From assembly GCF_001050155.1 (NCBI RefSeq), contig NZ_LFVY01000027.1, forward strand, positions 2,276 to 43,858: 41,583 nt of DNA. The letters are read 5' to 3'. Positions within the stretch are counted from its first letter, which is position 1. Every line of letters begins with the position of its first letter. A model generated the notes under the pieces. The model did no database searches, was not told where the DNA came from, and saw nothing but the letters and a program-made list of their open reading frames with translations. This document shows, piece by piece, positions 1 through 9,402 of this stretch. The DNA is from Nitratireductor soli (lineage in GTDB: Bacteria > Pseudomonadota > Alphaproteobacteria > Rhizobiales > Rhizobiaceae). Position numbers and translations under genes: made by a program.

Positions 1-24
1 CTGCGCACTTTTCCTGGAATTGCT

Positions 25-456
25 CTAGCCGAGCGTGACGGATCTACGCTCGGTTGCCGCCTTGCCTGCGCCCCGATATGCCGTCATCTCCATCTCAACC
101 CGGAATTCGGGGGAGCTCAGCGAGGTGCAGTTGATCGTGCGCTGCGGATCGATGCCTTTCAGCCTTTCGCCGACATACGCCATGATCGCGGGAACATCGT
201 CCACGTTCGGAATGAAGATCTTCGACGCCACGATGTCGGCAAGGTCCGAGCCCACAGCCTTGAGCGCTCCTTCGATATTGTCGAAGCACTGTTTTGCCTG
301 CTCTACGGGATCGGGCGATATCTCCCGCGTCCGATAGTTTCTTCCGGCGGTATTCGATACCAAAATCCAGTCGTCCACGCAGACGAGGCGTGAATAGCTC
401 TCCTTTTCCTCATAGATGGAGCCGGATTTCAGCTTTATGATTTTCGGTTCGGTCAT
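25..456 (-). CDS. RidA/YjgF-family protein (probable enamine/imine deaminase)
   Basis: A 143-residue RidA-type protein. RidA proteins hydrolyse reactive enamine/imine intermediates to keto compounds and ammonia in the cytosol. The conserved arginine region is visible near R106 (DPQRTINCTSL), followed by the VEMEMTA strand. The frame is open up to 507, but the start at 456 is preferred: AAAGGA lies just upstream of it and the family domain begins there; the longer form would overlap the gene before it. It is the last gene of the nine-gene minus-strand operon, 10 bp after the FAD oxidase gene. Its job is therefore probably to clear the imine that oxidase makes. The exact substrate is unknown. 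Confidence 0.88.
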   Translation of the reverse strand: MTEPKIIKLKSGSIYEEKESYSRLVCVDDWILVSNTAGRNYRTREISPDPVEQAKQCFDNIEGALKAVGSDLADIVASKIFIPNVDDVPAIMAYVGERLKGIDPQRTINCTSLSSPEFRVEMEMTAYRGAGKAATERRSVTLG

Positions 457-466
457 GTCATTCCTT

Positions 467-1822
467 TCAGGGAGAGGTCTGACGTTTCGGGGCGTCATGC
501 CCTGCATACGCCATGTGTTTTTTCGTCAGCCGGTCCCAGCGGAACGGACTTGGGTCGACCACGGGCCTGCGCGAGAGAAGCATGTCGGCGAGAAGACGTC
601 CGATGCCCGGTGACAGGCCGAAACCATGGCCGGAACAGCCGGACGCGACCCATGCGCCGTCAAGGCCAGGTACGGCGTCGATGACCGGCACGGAGTCGGG
701 TGTGACGTCCATGACCCCTGCCCACGCATGACTGACGGCCACGCCCTCCAGTGATGGGAAAGTGTTGCGGGCGTTTCTCAGCGCGCGTTTCAGGAAAAGA
801 TTGGATGGTACGGGGTCGAGTGTGCGCACTGCCTCGAACAGCGTCGGCTCGTCGGCGCTCCAGCTTGTCGGATTTGCCAATTCCCGAAAGAACGATGGGC
901 CAATCCGAAGATGGAATTCTCGCCAGCTATCGCGCAGCCGCGGGACATATTGCGTGAAGAGCCGGAAATTGTCGGGGAGGATTTCCGCGATGTTGGCATT
1001 GCGCAGTGTCAACGTGTGGCCGCCGTCCATGCGAGGGCGCAGCGAGACGTTCTCGGTGCCGAACGGGTGATCGGGAATGCCGCGCGCGCCGACTACCCTT
1101 GCGACCGTGCCGGTGACGCGTAACTGGGGGAAATCGACACCGTGGTTTCTCAGAAGGGCACGGCTCCAGACGCCACCCGCGACGACGACGCGCTGAGCCC
1201 GTATGCGTCCCCTCTCCGTGATGACGCCCGCGACCCTGCCTCCCTCGATGTCGATCGCCCGCACGGCGCAGTTCGTAAGGACGGTCGTGCCCGCCTTCCT
1301 GGCGGCCTCGGCCATTGCCGGGGCCGCAATCCAGGGCTCGGCACAGCCATCATCAGGCGACCAGAGCGCCATTCGCACCCCACCCCTGATGCCGGGGGCG
1401 ATTTCACACGCGCGCTCCCTGCTGAGCAAGGTGGTGTTTATCCCGTATTTCTTGCCGATTTCGTGCCAGCGCTGCCAATTCGCGGCGTCGCGCGCCGTAA
1501 AGGCTGCATAGGTGATGCCTGTCTGGCGAAAGCCGGTTTGCGCGCCGATGCGCGCGTCCATACCGCGCCACAGGCGCAGCGCAAACGAAGCCAGCGGCAA
1601 CTCCGCTTCCTCGCGCCCCATCTGCCGCACCCAGCCCCAGTTGCGGGAGGACTGTTCGCCGGCGATGACACCTTTCTCGCAAAGCGTCACCGCAAGGCCG
1701 GCTTCTGCAAGTTCAAGGGCAGTGAGGACCCCGACGATGCCGCCACCGACGATCACCACATCCGCTGCGTTTGGAAGCCCCGCGTCGCCTTCAAAGGCGG
1801 CGATGGGAACGGAGATGGTCAT
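467..1822 (-). CDS. FAD-dependent oxidoreductase, DAO family (amine/amino acid oxidase-like)
   Basis: A 451-residue DAO-family flavoprotein, a cytosolic family that oxidises amino acids or secondary/primary amines to imines. A dinucleotide-binding motif VVIVGGGIVG lies at residues 22-31, followed by the SSRNWGWVRQ segment common to PuuB/OoxB-like oxidases. A second FAD-contacting region GCSGHGFGLSPG lies near the C-terminus. The length is usual for the family. The gene lies 2 bp after the aldehyde dehydrogenase gene and 10 bp before the RidA gene, so oxidation, imine hydrolysis and aldehyde oxidation are encoded together. The substrate cannot be read from sequence; a gamma-glutamylputrescine- or opine-like amine would fit the neighbours. 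Confidence 0.88.
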   Translation of the reverse strand: MTISVPIAAFEGDAGLPNAADVVIVGGGIVGVLTALELAEAGLAVTLCEKGVIAGEQSSRNWGWVRQMGREEAELPLASFALRLWRGMDARIGAQTGFRQTGITYAAFTARDAANWQRWHEIGKKYGINTTLLSRERACEIAPGIRGGVRMALWSPDDGCAEPWIAAPAMAEAARKAGTTVLTNCAVRAIDIEGGRVAGVITERGRIRAQRVVVAGGVWSRALLRNHGVDFPQLRVTGTVARVVGARGIPDHPFGTENVSLRPRMDGGHTLTLRNANIAEILPDNFRLFTQYVPRLRDSWREFHLRIGPSFFRELANPTSWSADEPTLFEAVRTLDPVPSNLFLKRALRNARNTFPSLEGVAVSHAWAGVMDVTPDSVPVIDAVPGLDGAWVASGCSGHGFGLSPGIGRLLADMLLSRRPVVDPSPFRWDRLTKKHMAYAGHDAPKRQTSP

Positions 1823-1824
1823 CG

Positions 1825-3318
1825 TCAGGACTCCAGGTCTATCCAGATGGTTTTGGTCTGCTGATACTGACTCAGCGCCTCCAGGCCGTTGTCGCGGCTG
1901 AGTGATCCTGACCTGCGGTATCCACCGAAAGGCGTCGCCACCGACCCTTCGGAAAAGCTGTTCACGGACACCGTGCCGACGGGCAGGGACCGGGCAAACC
2001 GCAGCGCCTGGCCGATGTCCCGGGTAAAGACCGAGGCGTGCAGGCCGTACTCGGTGTCGACAGCGAGACGCAGTGCCTCGTCGTCGTCATCGACCGTCAT
2101 AAGCCCGAGAACGGGGCCGAATATCTCCTCGCGCGCGATCTTCATGCCCGGAGTCATCCGGTCGAAAACGGTCGGCTGGAGAAAGAAGCCGGGATCGTCT
2201 TGCGGTGCGATCCCTCCCAGCAGAATGCGTGCTCCTTCGTCGGCGCCGGATCGCAGGAACCCCATGACCCTTTCGCGGTGCTCCGATGTTATCATTGCGC
2301 CGATGTCGGTCGCAGGGTCCAGAGGGTCGCCAACCACCAGCTTCTTCACACGTTCGACAGTGCGCGCCACGAACTCCTCATGGTGTCGCCTGTGCACGAT
2401 CTGGCGCATATTTGCCGAGCAGTTCTGACCTCCGTTCCAGAAAGCCGCCATCACGGCGCTCTCGATGAGCGCGTCGGTGATGACGGCATTCTCGAGAACG
2501 AGGAACGGGCTCTTGCCTCCCAGTTCCAGCCCGACCGGCTTGAGGTTGGTCTCGGCGGCATAGCCGAGCAGGTAGGCTCCCACCTCGCCGGAACCGGTGA
2601 ACGACACCATGTCGATATCGGGATGAAGACCTATGGCCTTCCCGGCTTCCTCCCCCGCACCCGGCACCACGTTCAGGACGCCTGCAGGAATGCCCGCCTC
2701 CGCCGCGAGCTCCCCGAGCCGCAATGCGGTGAGTGACGACTGTTCCGCAGGCTTCAGCACGACCGAGCACCCCGTCGCCAGCGCCGGTGCGAGCTTCCAT
2801 GCAGCCATCAGCAGGGGAAAGTTCCACGGCACGATAAGTCCGACCACGCCGATCGGCTCCTGCACGATCATCGAAACCGTATTCTGGCCGGTCGGGGCGA
2901 CACGTCCGAATGCCTTGTCGATGGTCTCGGCGTACCACTGAAAGAAGTGGGGGACCTCATGCGCGACCTCGTTTCGGCAATCGCGGATGGTCTTGCCGCT
3001 GTCGACGGATTCGAGCAGCGCGAGCTCTTCGCCATGCTGGCGAAGAAGCGCGGCGAAGCGCAACAGAACCTCCTTGCGTTCGCCCGGGTCGCAGCGCGAC
3101 CATGCGCCGCCTTCGAACGCACGGCGGGCCGCCTTGACGGCGGCATCGACATCGACGTGGGCGCAGGCTGCGATTTCGGCGAGAGGCGCGCCGGTGGCGG
3201 GGTTGAGGGTGACAAAGGTCCTGCCCGACCGGGCGTGAACCGCCTCGCCATCGATCCAGGCTCGGGACTCGATCCGAACCTGGGCTGCAAGGGCGTGATT
3301 GCTAGGCGCTTCATTCAT
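1825..3318 (-). CDS. NAD(P)-dependent aldehyde dehydrogenase
   Basis: A 497-residue class I-type aldehyde dehydrogenase that oxidises an aldehyde to a carboxylate with NAD(P). Visible are the PWNFPLL cofactor-loop motif (164-170), the FTGSGEVG Rossmann turn (240-247), the general base E265 in LELGGKSP and the nucleophile C300 in GQNCSA. The open frame extends to 3411, but the start MNEAPSN at 3318 is chosen. It overlaps the TGA of the upstream molybdopterin gene by 8 bp, while the longer form has 31 extra residues without family similarity. In this operon the likely aldehyde comes from the FAD oxidase. It resembles the PuuC/betaine-aldehyde branch; specificity is unresolved. Confidence 0.92.
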   Translation of the reverse strand: MNEAPSNHALAAQVRIESRAWIDGEAVHARSGRTFVTLNPATGAPLAEIAACAHVDVDAAVKAARRAFEGGAWSRCDPGERKEVLLRFAALLRQHGEELALLESVDSGKTIRDCRNEVAHEVPHFFQWYAETIDKAFGRVAPTGQNTVSMIVQEPIGVVGLIVPWNFPLLMAAWKLAPALATGCSVVLKPAEQSSLTALRLGELAAEAGIPAGVLNVVPGAGEEAGKAIGLHPDIDMVSFTGSGEVGAYLLGYAAETNLKPVGLELGGKSPFLVLENAVITDALIESAVMAAFWNGGQNCSANMRQIVHRRHHEEFVARTVERVKKLVVGDPLDPATDIGAMITSEHRERVMGFLRSGADEGARILLGGIAPQDDPGFFLQPTVFDRMTPGMKIAREEIFGPVLGLMTVDDDDEALRLAVDTEYGLHASVFTRDIGQALRFARSLPVGTVSVNSFSEGSVATPFGGYRRSGSLSRDNGLEALSQYQQTKTIWIDLES

Positions 3319-5641
3319 CGGGAGACTCCAGAGTTGCAAGGGACGCAAAGGGCGGGGGATCAAAGACGCGCACCGGCGGCGGGACTTCGGTCCACTTGCG
3401 GATGGCGACACGGCCGACCTGGCCGGTGCAGCCGTGCGTCAGTTGAGAGGTGCCCCGGTCGGGCGTGAGCACGTTGGCCGTGCCATGCGCGCAGAATATG
3501 CGGGCCGTGTTCTCCGGGTCCGGCTGGGGATCGAACCACGCGCCGGTCTGGAGATGAACCACGCCCGGCAGAATGCCCGCCGATATCGCGACGCCGGCAA
3601 GGCAGGCACCACATTCATTTTCCAGCCGTGCAACGTCGCCATCTGTCAGGCCGAGTTTTGCGGCATCGGCCGGATTGAGCCTGACCTTCTCTCGCCCCGC
3701 CACCTTGGAACCTGCAGACGTGGTTCCGAAATCGAGCTGGCTGTGAAGCCGCGTCGAAGGTGCGTTGGCTATCAGAAAAAAGGGGCGTTCCGCGTCGGGC
3801 GCGCGCAGGTGTGGGCGCCAGACCGGCAGACCCGGTGCGTCGTCATAACCATAGGAAGCGATCTCCTCGCTGAAGATTTCGATCCTGCCGCTTGGTGTTC
3901 CGAGTGCATGGGCCTGCGGATCGTGCCGGAACGCACCAAGAAAGCCGACGCTGTCGGGTTCGCAGGGAAGATCGATCCAGCCGCGTTCCCAGAATGCATC
4001 GAAGTCCGGAGCGCTGAGCCCCCGTTCCGCCAACGCAAGCCGTGTGGGCTCGTAGAGATGCCGAAGCCACTCGTCGGCGGTACGGCCTTGCGTGAACGAC
4101 ATATATTCGTCTGGACCCAAAGCCTGTGCGACGGATGCGAGCGCGTCGTAGTCCGAGCGGGCCTCACCTTTCGGTTCGCAGAGTTGCTGCATGGCAAAGA
4201 GTCTCGGATCGTTCCGTGTCCCGCCAAAATCGGAACGCTCGAGGGAGAAGGAGATGGGCAGGACGATGTCCGCCGACTTTGCCGTTGCTGTCCATACGGG
4301 CTCCTGAACGACGAATGTGTCGACACGGCCAATGGCTTCGCGAAGCCGATAAAGGTCCTGATGATGGTGGAACGGGTTTCCGCCAGCCCACCACAACAGA
4401 TGGATATCCGGAAACCTTCTCTGCTCGCCCATGAAACTGAATGGGGCGCCCGGATTGAGCAGCATCTCGGAGATGCAGGCGACGGGGATCCATTCACTGC
4501 AGGTGTTTCTGCCCTGCGGCAACACCGGTATCGGAACCGACACTTTCTGTCTGCCGGTATGGCCGAGCGAACCGAAGGCATAGGTAAAGCCGCGTCCCGG
4601 CAGGCCGATCTGCCCGGCCATGGCGGCGAGCGCAAGCGCGGCCCACACGGGCTGTTCGCCGAACTCGGCGCGCTGGAGCGCATGGGCGACCGATATGAGC
4701 GATTTGCGACCCACCAGATCGCGTGCAAGCGTCGCGATCGTGGCAGCGGGAATGCCGGTTATGCGTTCCGCCCAGACAGGGGTTTTCGGGCCTCCGTCGG
4801 TTTCAGACAGAAGGTATTCGCGAAAGCGCTCGTAGCCGACGCAGTAGCGGGACAAAAATGCGGTGTCGGCAAGCCCCTCATCCTGGAGCACATATGCCAT
4901 CGCCAGCATCAGCGCGGTGTCCGTTCCTGGCCGGATCGGGTACCAAACCAGATTGATGTCGTCCGGCATGTCGTCGCGGATCGGGGAGAACAGGTGAAAC
5001 ACACCACCGCGCTCGGAAATCCTGCGCATTCCGTCATGTTCGATATGATCGCTGACACCGCCGTTGCCGATGGCCGAATTGCGCGGCGGCATACCGCCGA
5101 AGCTCACGATCACCTCCGTCTCGGCGATTACCTGCTTCCACGAGACGGTGTTGCGGGATATTTCGCCGAAGCTGCCAATCAGTCGCGGTAGGAGCGGCGC
5201 GGATGCGCCGGCGCTGTAGCTTGCAACGCCGTTTACATACCCTCCGAAGACCGTGTTCAGAAAGCGGTGGATCTGGCTCTGGGCGTGATGAAAGCGGCCC
5301 GCGCTCGCCCAGCCATATGACCCTCCATAAACGCCTGCCGCACCATAAATCTCGCGAACGCGGCGTGTCTCGGCGGCGAGCAGCGCGGCCGCGCGGTCCC
5401 AGCTCACCTCGACGAACGGTTCGCCTATGGAGCGCAGGCGAGGCCCCGGTCCCTCGCGCAACCAGCTTTCACGGACGGCGGGACGCAGCACCCGCGCGGG
5501 ATGATCCAGGGCATTCTGGAAATTCTGGAGGATCGTGCTCGGCGCCCTATCACCTTCATGCGGGGTGATGTCCAGCCCGTCGGCACCCCGGCGGACATGG
5601 AAAGCACCCCAGTGGCTGGAATGGACGACTGGTCGCGACAT
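3311..5641 (-). CDS. Molybdopterin-dependent oxidoreductase, BisC/DMSO-reductase type
   Basis: A 776-residue bis-MGD molybdoenzyme of the BisC/TorA/DMSO-reductase type. The start MSRPVVHSSHWGAF at 5641 resembles the BisC N-terminus and lies 2 bp after the ABC ATPase stop; the frame is open to 5773. No Tat signal (RRxFLK) and no N-terminal cysteine cluster for an iron-sulfur centre are seen. The segment ASYSAGASAPLLP matches the region that supplies the serine ligand to Mo in this group. Characterised relatives reduce biotin sulfoxide, methionine sulfoxide or TMAO. A cytoplasmic S- or N-oxide reductase is the best reading. Its place between an importer and amine-oxidation genes is unusual and suggests that the imported substrate is an oxide. 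Confidence 0.88.
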   Translation of the reverse strand: MSRPVVHSSHWGAFHVRRGADGLDITPHEGDRAPSTILQNFQNALDHPARVLRPAVRESWLREGPGPRLRSIGEPFVEVSWDRAAALLAAETRRVREIYGAAGVYGGSYGWASAGRFHHAQSQIHRFLNTVFGGYVNGVASYSAGASAPLLPRLIGSFGEISRNTVSWKQVIAETEVIVSFGGMPPRNSAIGNGGVSDHIEHDGMRRISERGGVFHLFSPIRDDMPDDINLVWYPIRPGTDTALMLAMAYVLQDEGLADTAFLSRYCVGYERFREYLLSETDGGPKTPVWAERITGIPAATIATLARDLVGRKSLISVAHALQRAEFGEQPVWAALALAAMAGQIGLPGRGFTYAFGSLGHTGRQKVSVPIPVLPQGRNTCSEWIPVACISEMLLNPGAPFSFMGEQRRFPDIHLLWWAGGNPFHHHQDLYRLREAIGRVDTFVVQEPVWTATAKSADIVLPISFSLERSDFGGTRNDPRLFAMQQLCEPKGEARSDYDALASVAQALGPDEYMSFTQGRTADEWLRHLYEPTRLALAERGLSAPDFDAFWERGWIDLPCEPDSVGFLGAFRHDPQAHALGTPSGRIEIFSEEIASYGYDDAPGLPVWRPHLRAPDAERPFFLIANAPSTRLHSQLDFGTTSAGSKVAGREKVRLNPADAAKLGLTDGDVARLENECGACLAGVAISAGILPGVVHLQTGAWFDPQPDPENTARIFCAHGTANVLTPDRGTSQLTHGCTGQVGRVAIRKWTEVPPPVRVFDPPPFASLATLESPDE

Positions 5642-5643
5642 AA

Positions 5644-6621
5644 TCAGCTTTCCGCTGGAGGCAGCGCCTCGGCATGATGGCAGGCGACAAACCCCGCCCC
5701 GACCGGTCGCAAATCCGGTGTCTCGGATCGGCAGATATCGGTCACGAAACGGCAGCGGGGGTGGAAGCGGCAACCGGACGGTGGGTTGAGTGGGGAGGGC
5801 GGTTCACCTTCCTCCACATCAAGGTGGGCAGGCTTTTCCGGGTCCGGTACGGGGGAGACGCTGCGAAGCAGGCGCGTATAGGGATGCTTCGGCGCATCGA
5901 ACAGGTTTCGGGTGCTCCCGGTCTCGATAATCTGGCCGAGATACATCACGGCAGTGCGTTCGCAGAAATGGCGGACCACGCCCAGATCGTGGGAGATGAA
6001 CACAAAAGCTATGTTCCTCTCTTTCTTGAGCCGCGCCATGAGATTGAGGATCTGGGCCTGTACCGAAACGTCGAGCGCGGATACCGGCTCATCGGCGATG
6101 ATGACGCTGGGCGACAGCACGAGCGCGCGGGCGATGCCGATACGCTGCTTCTGACCACCGGAAAATTCATGCGGGAAGCGGTTGGCCGATTCCGGCGGCA
6201 GGCCAACCTCGGCCAACGCATTGCGCACCAGCGCATCGATATCGGGGCCGGAGGCAATGGCGTGGACGCGGATGGCTTCAGCCAGCGCATCGCCGATCCG
6301 CATCCTCGGCGACAGAGAAGCGGCGGGATCCTGGAAGATCATCTGCAGCCTGGGACGCAGCCTGCGCAGATGCCGCGCAGGGATGCTTGTTATGTCGATG
6401 CCGCTGAAGACGACACGACCGCTCTTCGAATCCACCAGCCGCAAGATCGCGCGCGCAACGGTCGATTTCCCGCAGCCGCTTTCTCCAACGATGCCGAAAG
6501 ATTCACCTTCGCGCACATCGAAGCTGACGCCGTCGACGGCTCGCAATTCGTGCGTTTCCGGAAAGGGCCAGCCGGTGCGCACGGAAAAACTGACGCGGAG
6601 TTCCTCAACCTTCAGCAGCAT
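5644..6621 (-). CDS. Peptide-type ABC transporter ATP-binding protein (OppF/DppF-like)
   Basis: A 325-residue ATPase of the oligopeptide/dipeptide/opine/nickel importer class. It shows Walker A GESGCGKST, signature FSGGQKQRIGIARAL and Walker B VIIADEPVSALD. The C-terminal oligopeptide-transport domain includes the cysteine-containing GCRFHPRC motif. ATG at 6621 (MLLKVEEL) is chosen over 6639 because AGGGAGG sits 5 bases upstream of it. This start overlaps the stop of the partner ATPase gene by 17 bp, implying coupled translation. It works with the OppD-like subunit at 6605-7594 as the ATPase pair. Confidence 0.94.
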   Translation of the reverse strand: MLLKVEELRVSFSVRTGWPFPETHELRAVDGVSFDVREGESFGIVGESGCGKSTVARAILRLVDSKSGRVVFSGIDITSIPARHLRRLRPRLQMIFQDPAASLSPRMRIGDALAEAIRVHAIASGPDIDALVRNALAEVGLPPESANRFPHEFSGGQKQRIGIARALVLSPSVIIADEPVSALDVSVQAQILNLMARLKKERNIAFVFISHDLGVVRHFCERTAVMYLGQIIETGSTRNLFDAPKHPYTRLLRSVSPVPDPEKPAHLDVEEGEPPSPLNPPSGCRFHPRCRFVTDICRSETPDLRPVGAGFVACHHAEALPPAES

Positions 6622-7594
6622 CCTCGCCTCCCTGGACATGCAGCCAGCAGCGGACGCTGTGCGCCTGCGATTCTCCGACTGCTACAGAGGGCGGCATCGT
6701 GTGGCATCTTTCCATTGCGTGCGGGCAGCGGTCGATAAAGCGACATCCCTCGGGCATGTTGATGAGCGCCGGGACGCGTCCGGGTATGGAAGCCAGTTCA
6801 GAAAGATCGCGGTCGACGCGTGGAAGGCTCGCGAGAAGCGCCCGCGAATAGGGGTGCGCGGGGCTGCGGAAGAGTTCCTTCACGGTGGCGGATTCGACCA
6901 GGTCGCCGCCATACATCACTGCCACGCGGTCGGCGTGACCGGCAACGGTGCCGAGATTGTGGGTGATGAGCAGCATTCCCATTTTCCCCTCGGTGCGCAG
7001 CATGTCCAGCAGGTCGAGAATTTGGCGCTGGACCGTCACGTCCAGAGCGGTTGTCGGCTCGTCGGCGATCAGGAGGCGGGGACGGCAGGCGATGGCGAGA
7101 GCGATGACGACGCGCTGCCGCATTCCGCCCGAGAACTCATGGGGGTAGGAGTTGTACCTGGTTGCCGCCGCAGGTATCCGGACTTTCTCCATCAGCGCGA
7201 CGGCAGCCTTGCGCGCCTCGCGTTTCGAAAGTCCGAGATGATCGCGCAACGGCTCCGCAATCTGCTCGCCAACCGTGAGGACCGGGTTCAGAGCCGTCAT
7301 GGGTTCCTGAAAGACCATCCCGATCTTGGCGCCGCGGATGTGCTCCATCACGCTCTCCGACGCCGCTTCGATCTGGACGGCATCCAGCGTGACGTGCCCC
7401 ATGGTGATGGCCGCCACGGAGGGAAGAAGCCCCATAACCGACATGGCCAACATGCTCTTGCCGCAACCGCTTTCGCCGACGACTGCAAGGGTCTCGCCTT
7501 CGGCGACACTCAGCGATATCTCGCGAAGCGCATGGTATTCGACCCCGCCGATCACCAGCGACGTGCGCAGATTGTCTACACTCAGGACACTCAT
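6605..7594 (-). CDS. Peptide-type ABC transporter ATP-binding protein (OppD/DppD-like)
   Basis: A 329-residue ATPase partner of the OppF-like subunit. Visible are Walker A GESGCGKSM, signature FSGGMRQRVVIALAI, Walker B LLIADEPTTALD and the C-terminal GCRFIDRCPHAM motif. The start codon overlaps the permease stop by 4 bp (ATGA), and GAGGG lies at a good distance upstream. The ATPase pair would drive uptake of the solute captured by the binding protein at 9403-10956. Confidence 0.94.
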   Translation of the reverse strand: MSVLSVDNLRTSLVIGGVEYHALREISLSVAEGETLAVVGESGCGKSMLAMSVMGLLPSVAAITMGHVTLDAVQIEAASESVMEHIRGAKIGMVFQEPMTALNPVLTVGEQIAEPLRDHLGLSKREARKAAVALMEKVRIPAAATRYNSYPHEFSGGMRQRVVIALAIACRPRLLIADEPTTALDVTVQRQILDLLDMLRTEGKMGMLLITHNLGTVAGHADRVAVMYGGDLVESATVKELFRSPAHPYSRALLASLPRVDRDLSELASIPGRVPALINMPEGCRFIDRCPHAMERCHTMPPSVAVGESQAHSVRCWLHVQGGEDAAEG

Positions 7595-8442
7595 GCAGAG
7601 GCCCTCGGATCGTTGGCGTCACGCAGTCCGTCGCCCATGAGGTTGAGGCCGATCATCACCACGAGGATCGCCAGCGACGGCCAGATGGCGAGGCCGGGAT
7701 AGTCGAGAAGATTATCGAACCCCTCCCGCACGAGCCCACCCAGCGTGGCCGCCGGCGGCGGGGCGCCTAGCCCGATGAAGGCCAGAGAGCTTTCGGTCCG
7801 CACCGCGGTCGCCAGCCAGAGCGTCGCCACGATGATGATGTCGTCAAGCGTCTCGGGAAGAAGGTGGCGCGAGATGATGCGCATGTCGCTGTAGCCGAGC
7901 ACGCGGCAGGCATCGATATAGTCGCGCTCGCGCAAGGCGAGGGCAGCCGATCTTGCCATACGGTAGAAGGCCGGAAACGCCGTTATCGCTATGGCGATGA
8001 TAAGGTTCGTGATGCCCGGCCCGAGAAGTGCGACGATAATGATGCCTGCCACCATTTGCGGAAAGCTCATCAGCAGGTCGTTGGCGGCTGACAGCCAGCG
8101 ATCGACCCGCCCGCCGTAATAGCCAGACAGGATACCGATGGAAGTTCCGCAGAGCATCGCAAGCGCGGTGGACGCGAACGCGGTCCACAATGTTATCTGC
8201 AGGCCGTAAAGGATGCGGGAAAACGTATCGCGCCCGAACTGATCGGTCCCCAACCAGTATTCCGCGGACATGGGCCGGAACCGCGCCAGCATCGACTGCG
8301 CGTAAGGATCATGCGGGGCCACAAGCGGTGCAAGTATGGCCGCGGCGGCGACGATAGCCATGATCGCGGCGCCTGCGATGATGGCGACGCGGCCGGGAGG
8401 CAGCCTGCGGACGCGGCGGTCGATTGTGAGAGCTTCCGACAT
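7591..8442 (-). CDS. Peptide-type ABC transporter permease (OppC/DppC-like)
   Basis: A 283-residue inner-membrane permease. An N-terminal OppC-type segment is followed by about five further membrane segments. The periplasmic motif WLGTDQFGRDTFSRI is typical of DppC proteins, and the coupling loop reads YIDACRVLGYSD. The start MSEALTIDRR at 8442 is preferred to 8478 because it shares one base with the TGA of the preceding permease gene (TGATG). With the DppB-like protein it forms the membrane channel. Confidence 0.94.
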   Translation of the reverse strand: MSEALTIDRRVRRLPPGRVAIIAGAAIMAIVAAAAILAPLVAPHDPYAQSMLARFRPMSAEYWLGTDQFGRDTFSRILYGLQITLWTAFASTALAMLCGTSIGILSGYYGGRVDRWLSAANDLLMSFPQMVAGIIIVALLGPGITNLIIAIAITAFPAFYRMARSAALALRERDYIDACRVLGYSDMRIISRHLLPETLDDIIIVATLWLATAVRTESSLAFIGLGAPPPAATLGGLVREGFDNLLDYPGLAIWPSLAILVVMIGLNLMGDGLRDANDPRASA

Positions 8443-9383
8443 CAGGTTTTCACCCTCGGATCGACGAACCGGTAACACAGGTCGGTCAGCGCGTTGACCA
8501 GGACCACCAGCACGGCATAGGCGACCACAAGTCCCTGAAGCAGGGTGTAATCCCGCCGCTCAAGCGCGCCGATCACCAGTTTGCCCAGGCCGGGGCGGTT
8601 GAAGACGATCTCGGTCAGTACCGAGTTGCCTATGAGCACGCTGAAGTAGAGGCCGGTGAACGTCACCACGGCCAGCAGGACGTTGCGCAAGGCGTGTTTC
8701 CAGACGATCCGGCGGGCCGGCACCCCCTTGGCACGCGCCGTGCGGATATAATCCGAACGAAGCACATTCATCATTCCGCCGCGCGTCACGCGGGCCACAT
8801 AGGCCATCATCACCAAACCCAGATTCAGCGCAGGCAGCGCCAGCGACATGAAGCGACCCCATGGATCGGTTATCGGCTTTCCGGACGATATGACCGGGAA
8901 CCAGCCGAGCCAGACCGAGAAGACCAGAAGCATCAGAACCGCTGAAACGAAGGCTGGAAATGACAGGCCGCCGAGCGTGAAGATACGCACGATCCAGTCG
9001 AGCGGCCCGCCGTTCGACCGTGCGGCGACGACGCCCAGCGGGACACCCAGCACCACTCCGACGAACACACCCGCCAGCGACAGTTCCAGCGTGTAGGGAA
9101 GGACTTCGAGCACCGCACTCAGAACCGGGCGGTTCGATATCATCGAAACGCCCAGATCTCCCTGCGCGAGTTGGGAAAGGAACGCGAAGTATTGATGCCA
9201 GATCGGCTGGTCGAGACCGGTTCTCTCGTGAAACCGCGCGATCGCCTCCGGCGTGGCCTGATCACCGAGGATGATCAGCGCCGGGTCGCCGGGGACAATG
9301 CGCACGAGCACGAATGCAAGCGTCAAAACCGCGAGCAGCGTCGGTATCAGGGTTAGCAGAGGCTGTCCCGCGAAGCGCAACAT
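8442..9383 (-). CDS. Peptide-type ABC transporter permease (OppB/DppB-like)
   Basis: A 313-residue inner-membrane permease with the DppB N-terminus (LLTLIPTLLAVLTLAFVLVRIVPGDP), six predicted membrane helices and the coupling-loop motif YIRTARAKGVPARR that docks on the ATPases. GGAAGG precedes the ATG by 7 bases. It lies 19 bp after the binding-protein gene, the usual order dppA-dppB-dppC-dppD-dppF. The membrane sequence says little about specificity. Confidence 0.94.
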   Translation of the reverse strand: MLRFAGQPLLTLIPTLLAVLTLAFVLVRIVPGDPALIILGDQATPEAIARFHERTGLDQPIWHQYFAFLSQLAQGDLGVSMISNRPVLSAVLEVLPYTLELSLAGVFVGVVLGVPLGVVAARSNGGPLDWIVRIFTLGGLSFPAFVSAVLMLLVFSVWLGWFPVISSGKPITDPWGRFMSLALPALNLGLVMMAYVARVTRGGMMNVLRSDYIRTARAKGVPARRIVWKHALRNVLLAVVTFTGLYFSVLIGNSVLTEIVFNRPGLGKLVIGALERRDYTLLQGLVVAYAVLVVLVNALTDLCYRFVDPRVKT

Positions 9384-9402
9384 CGGACTGCCTTCCGTCT
9401 AG

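Noticed and set aside
1-24. Left edge before the RidA stop
   Set aside because: Too short to hold or support a feature.
3299-5191. A 630-codon open frame on the plus strand opposite the molybdopterin gene
   Set aside because: It lacks any family motif, and the minus-strand gene has a full set of family features; long antisense frames are common in GC-rich DNA.
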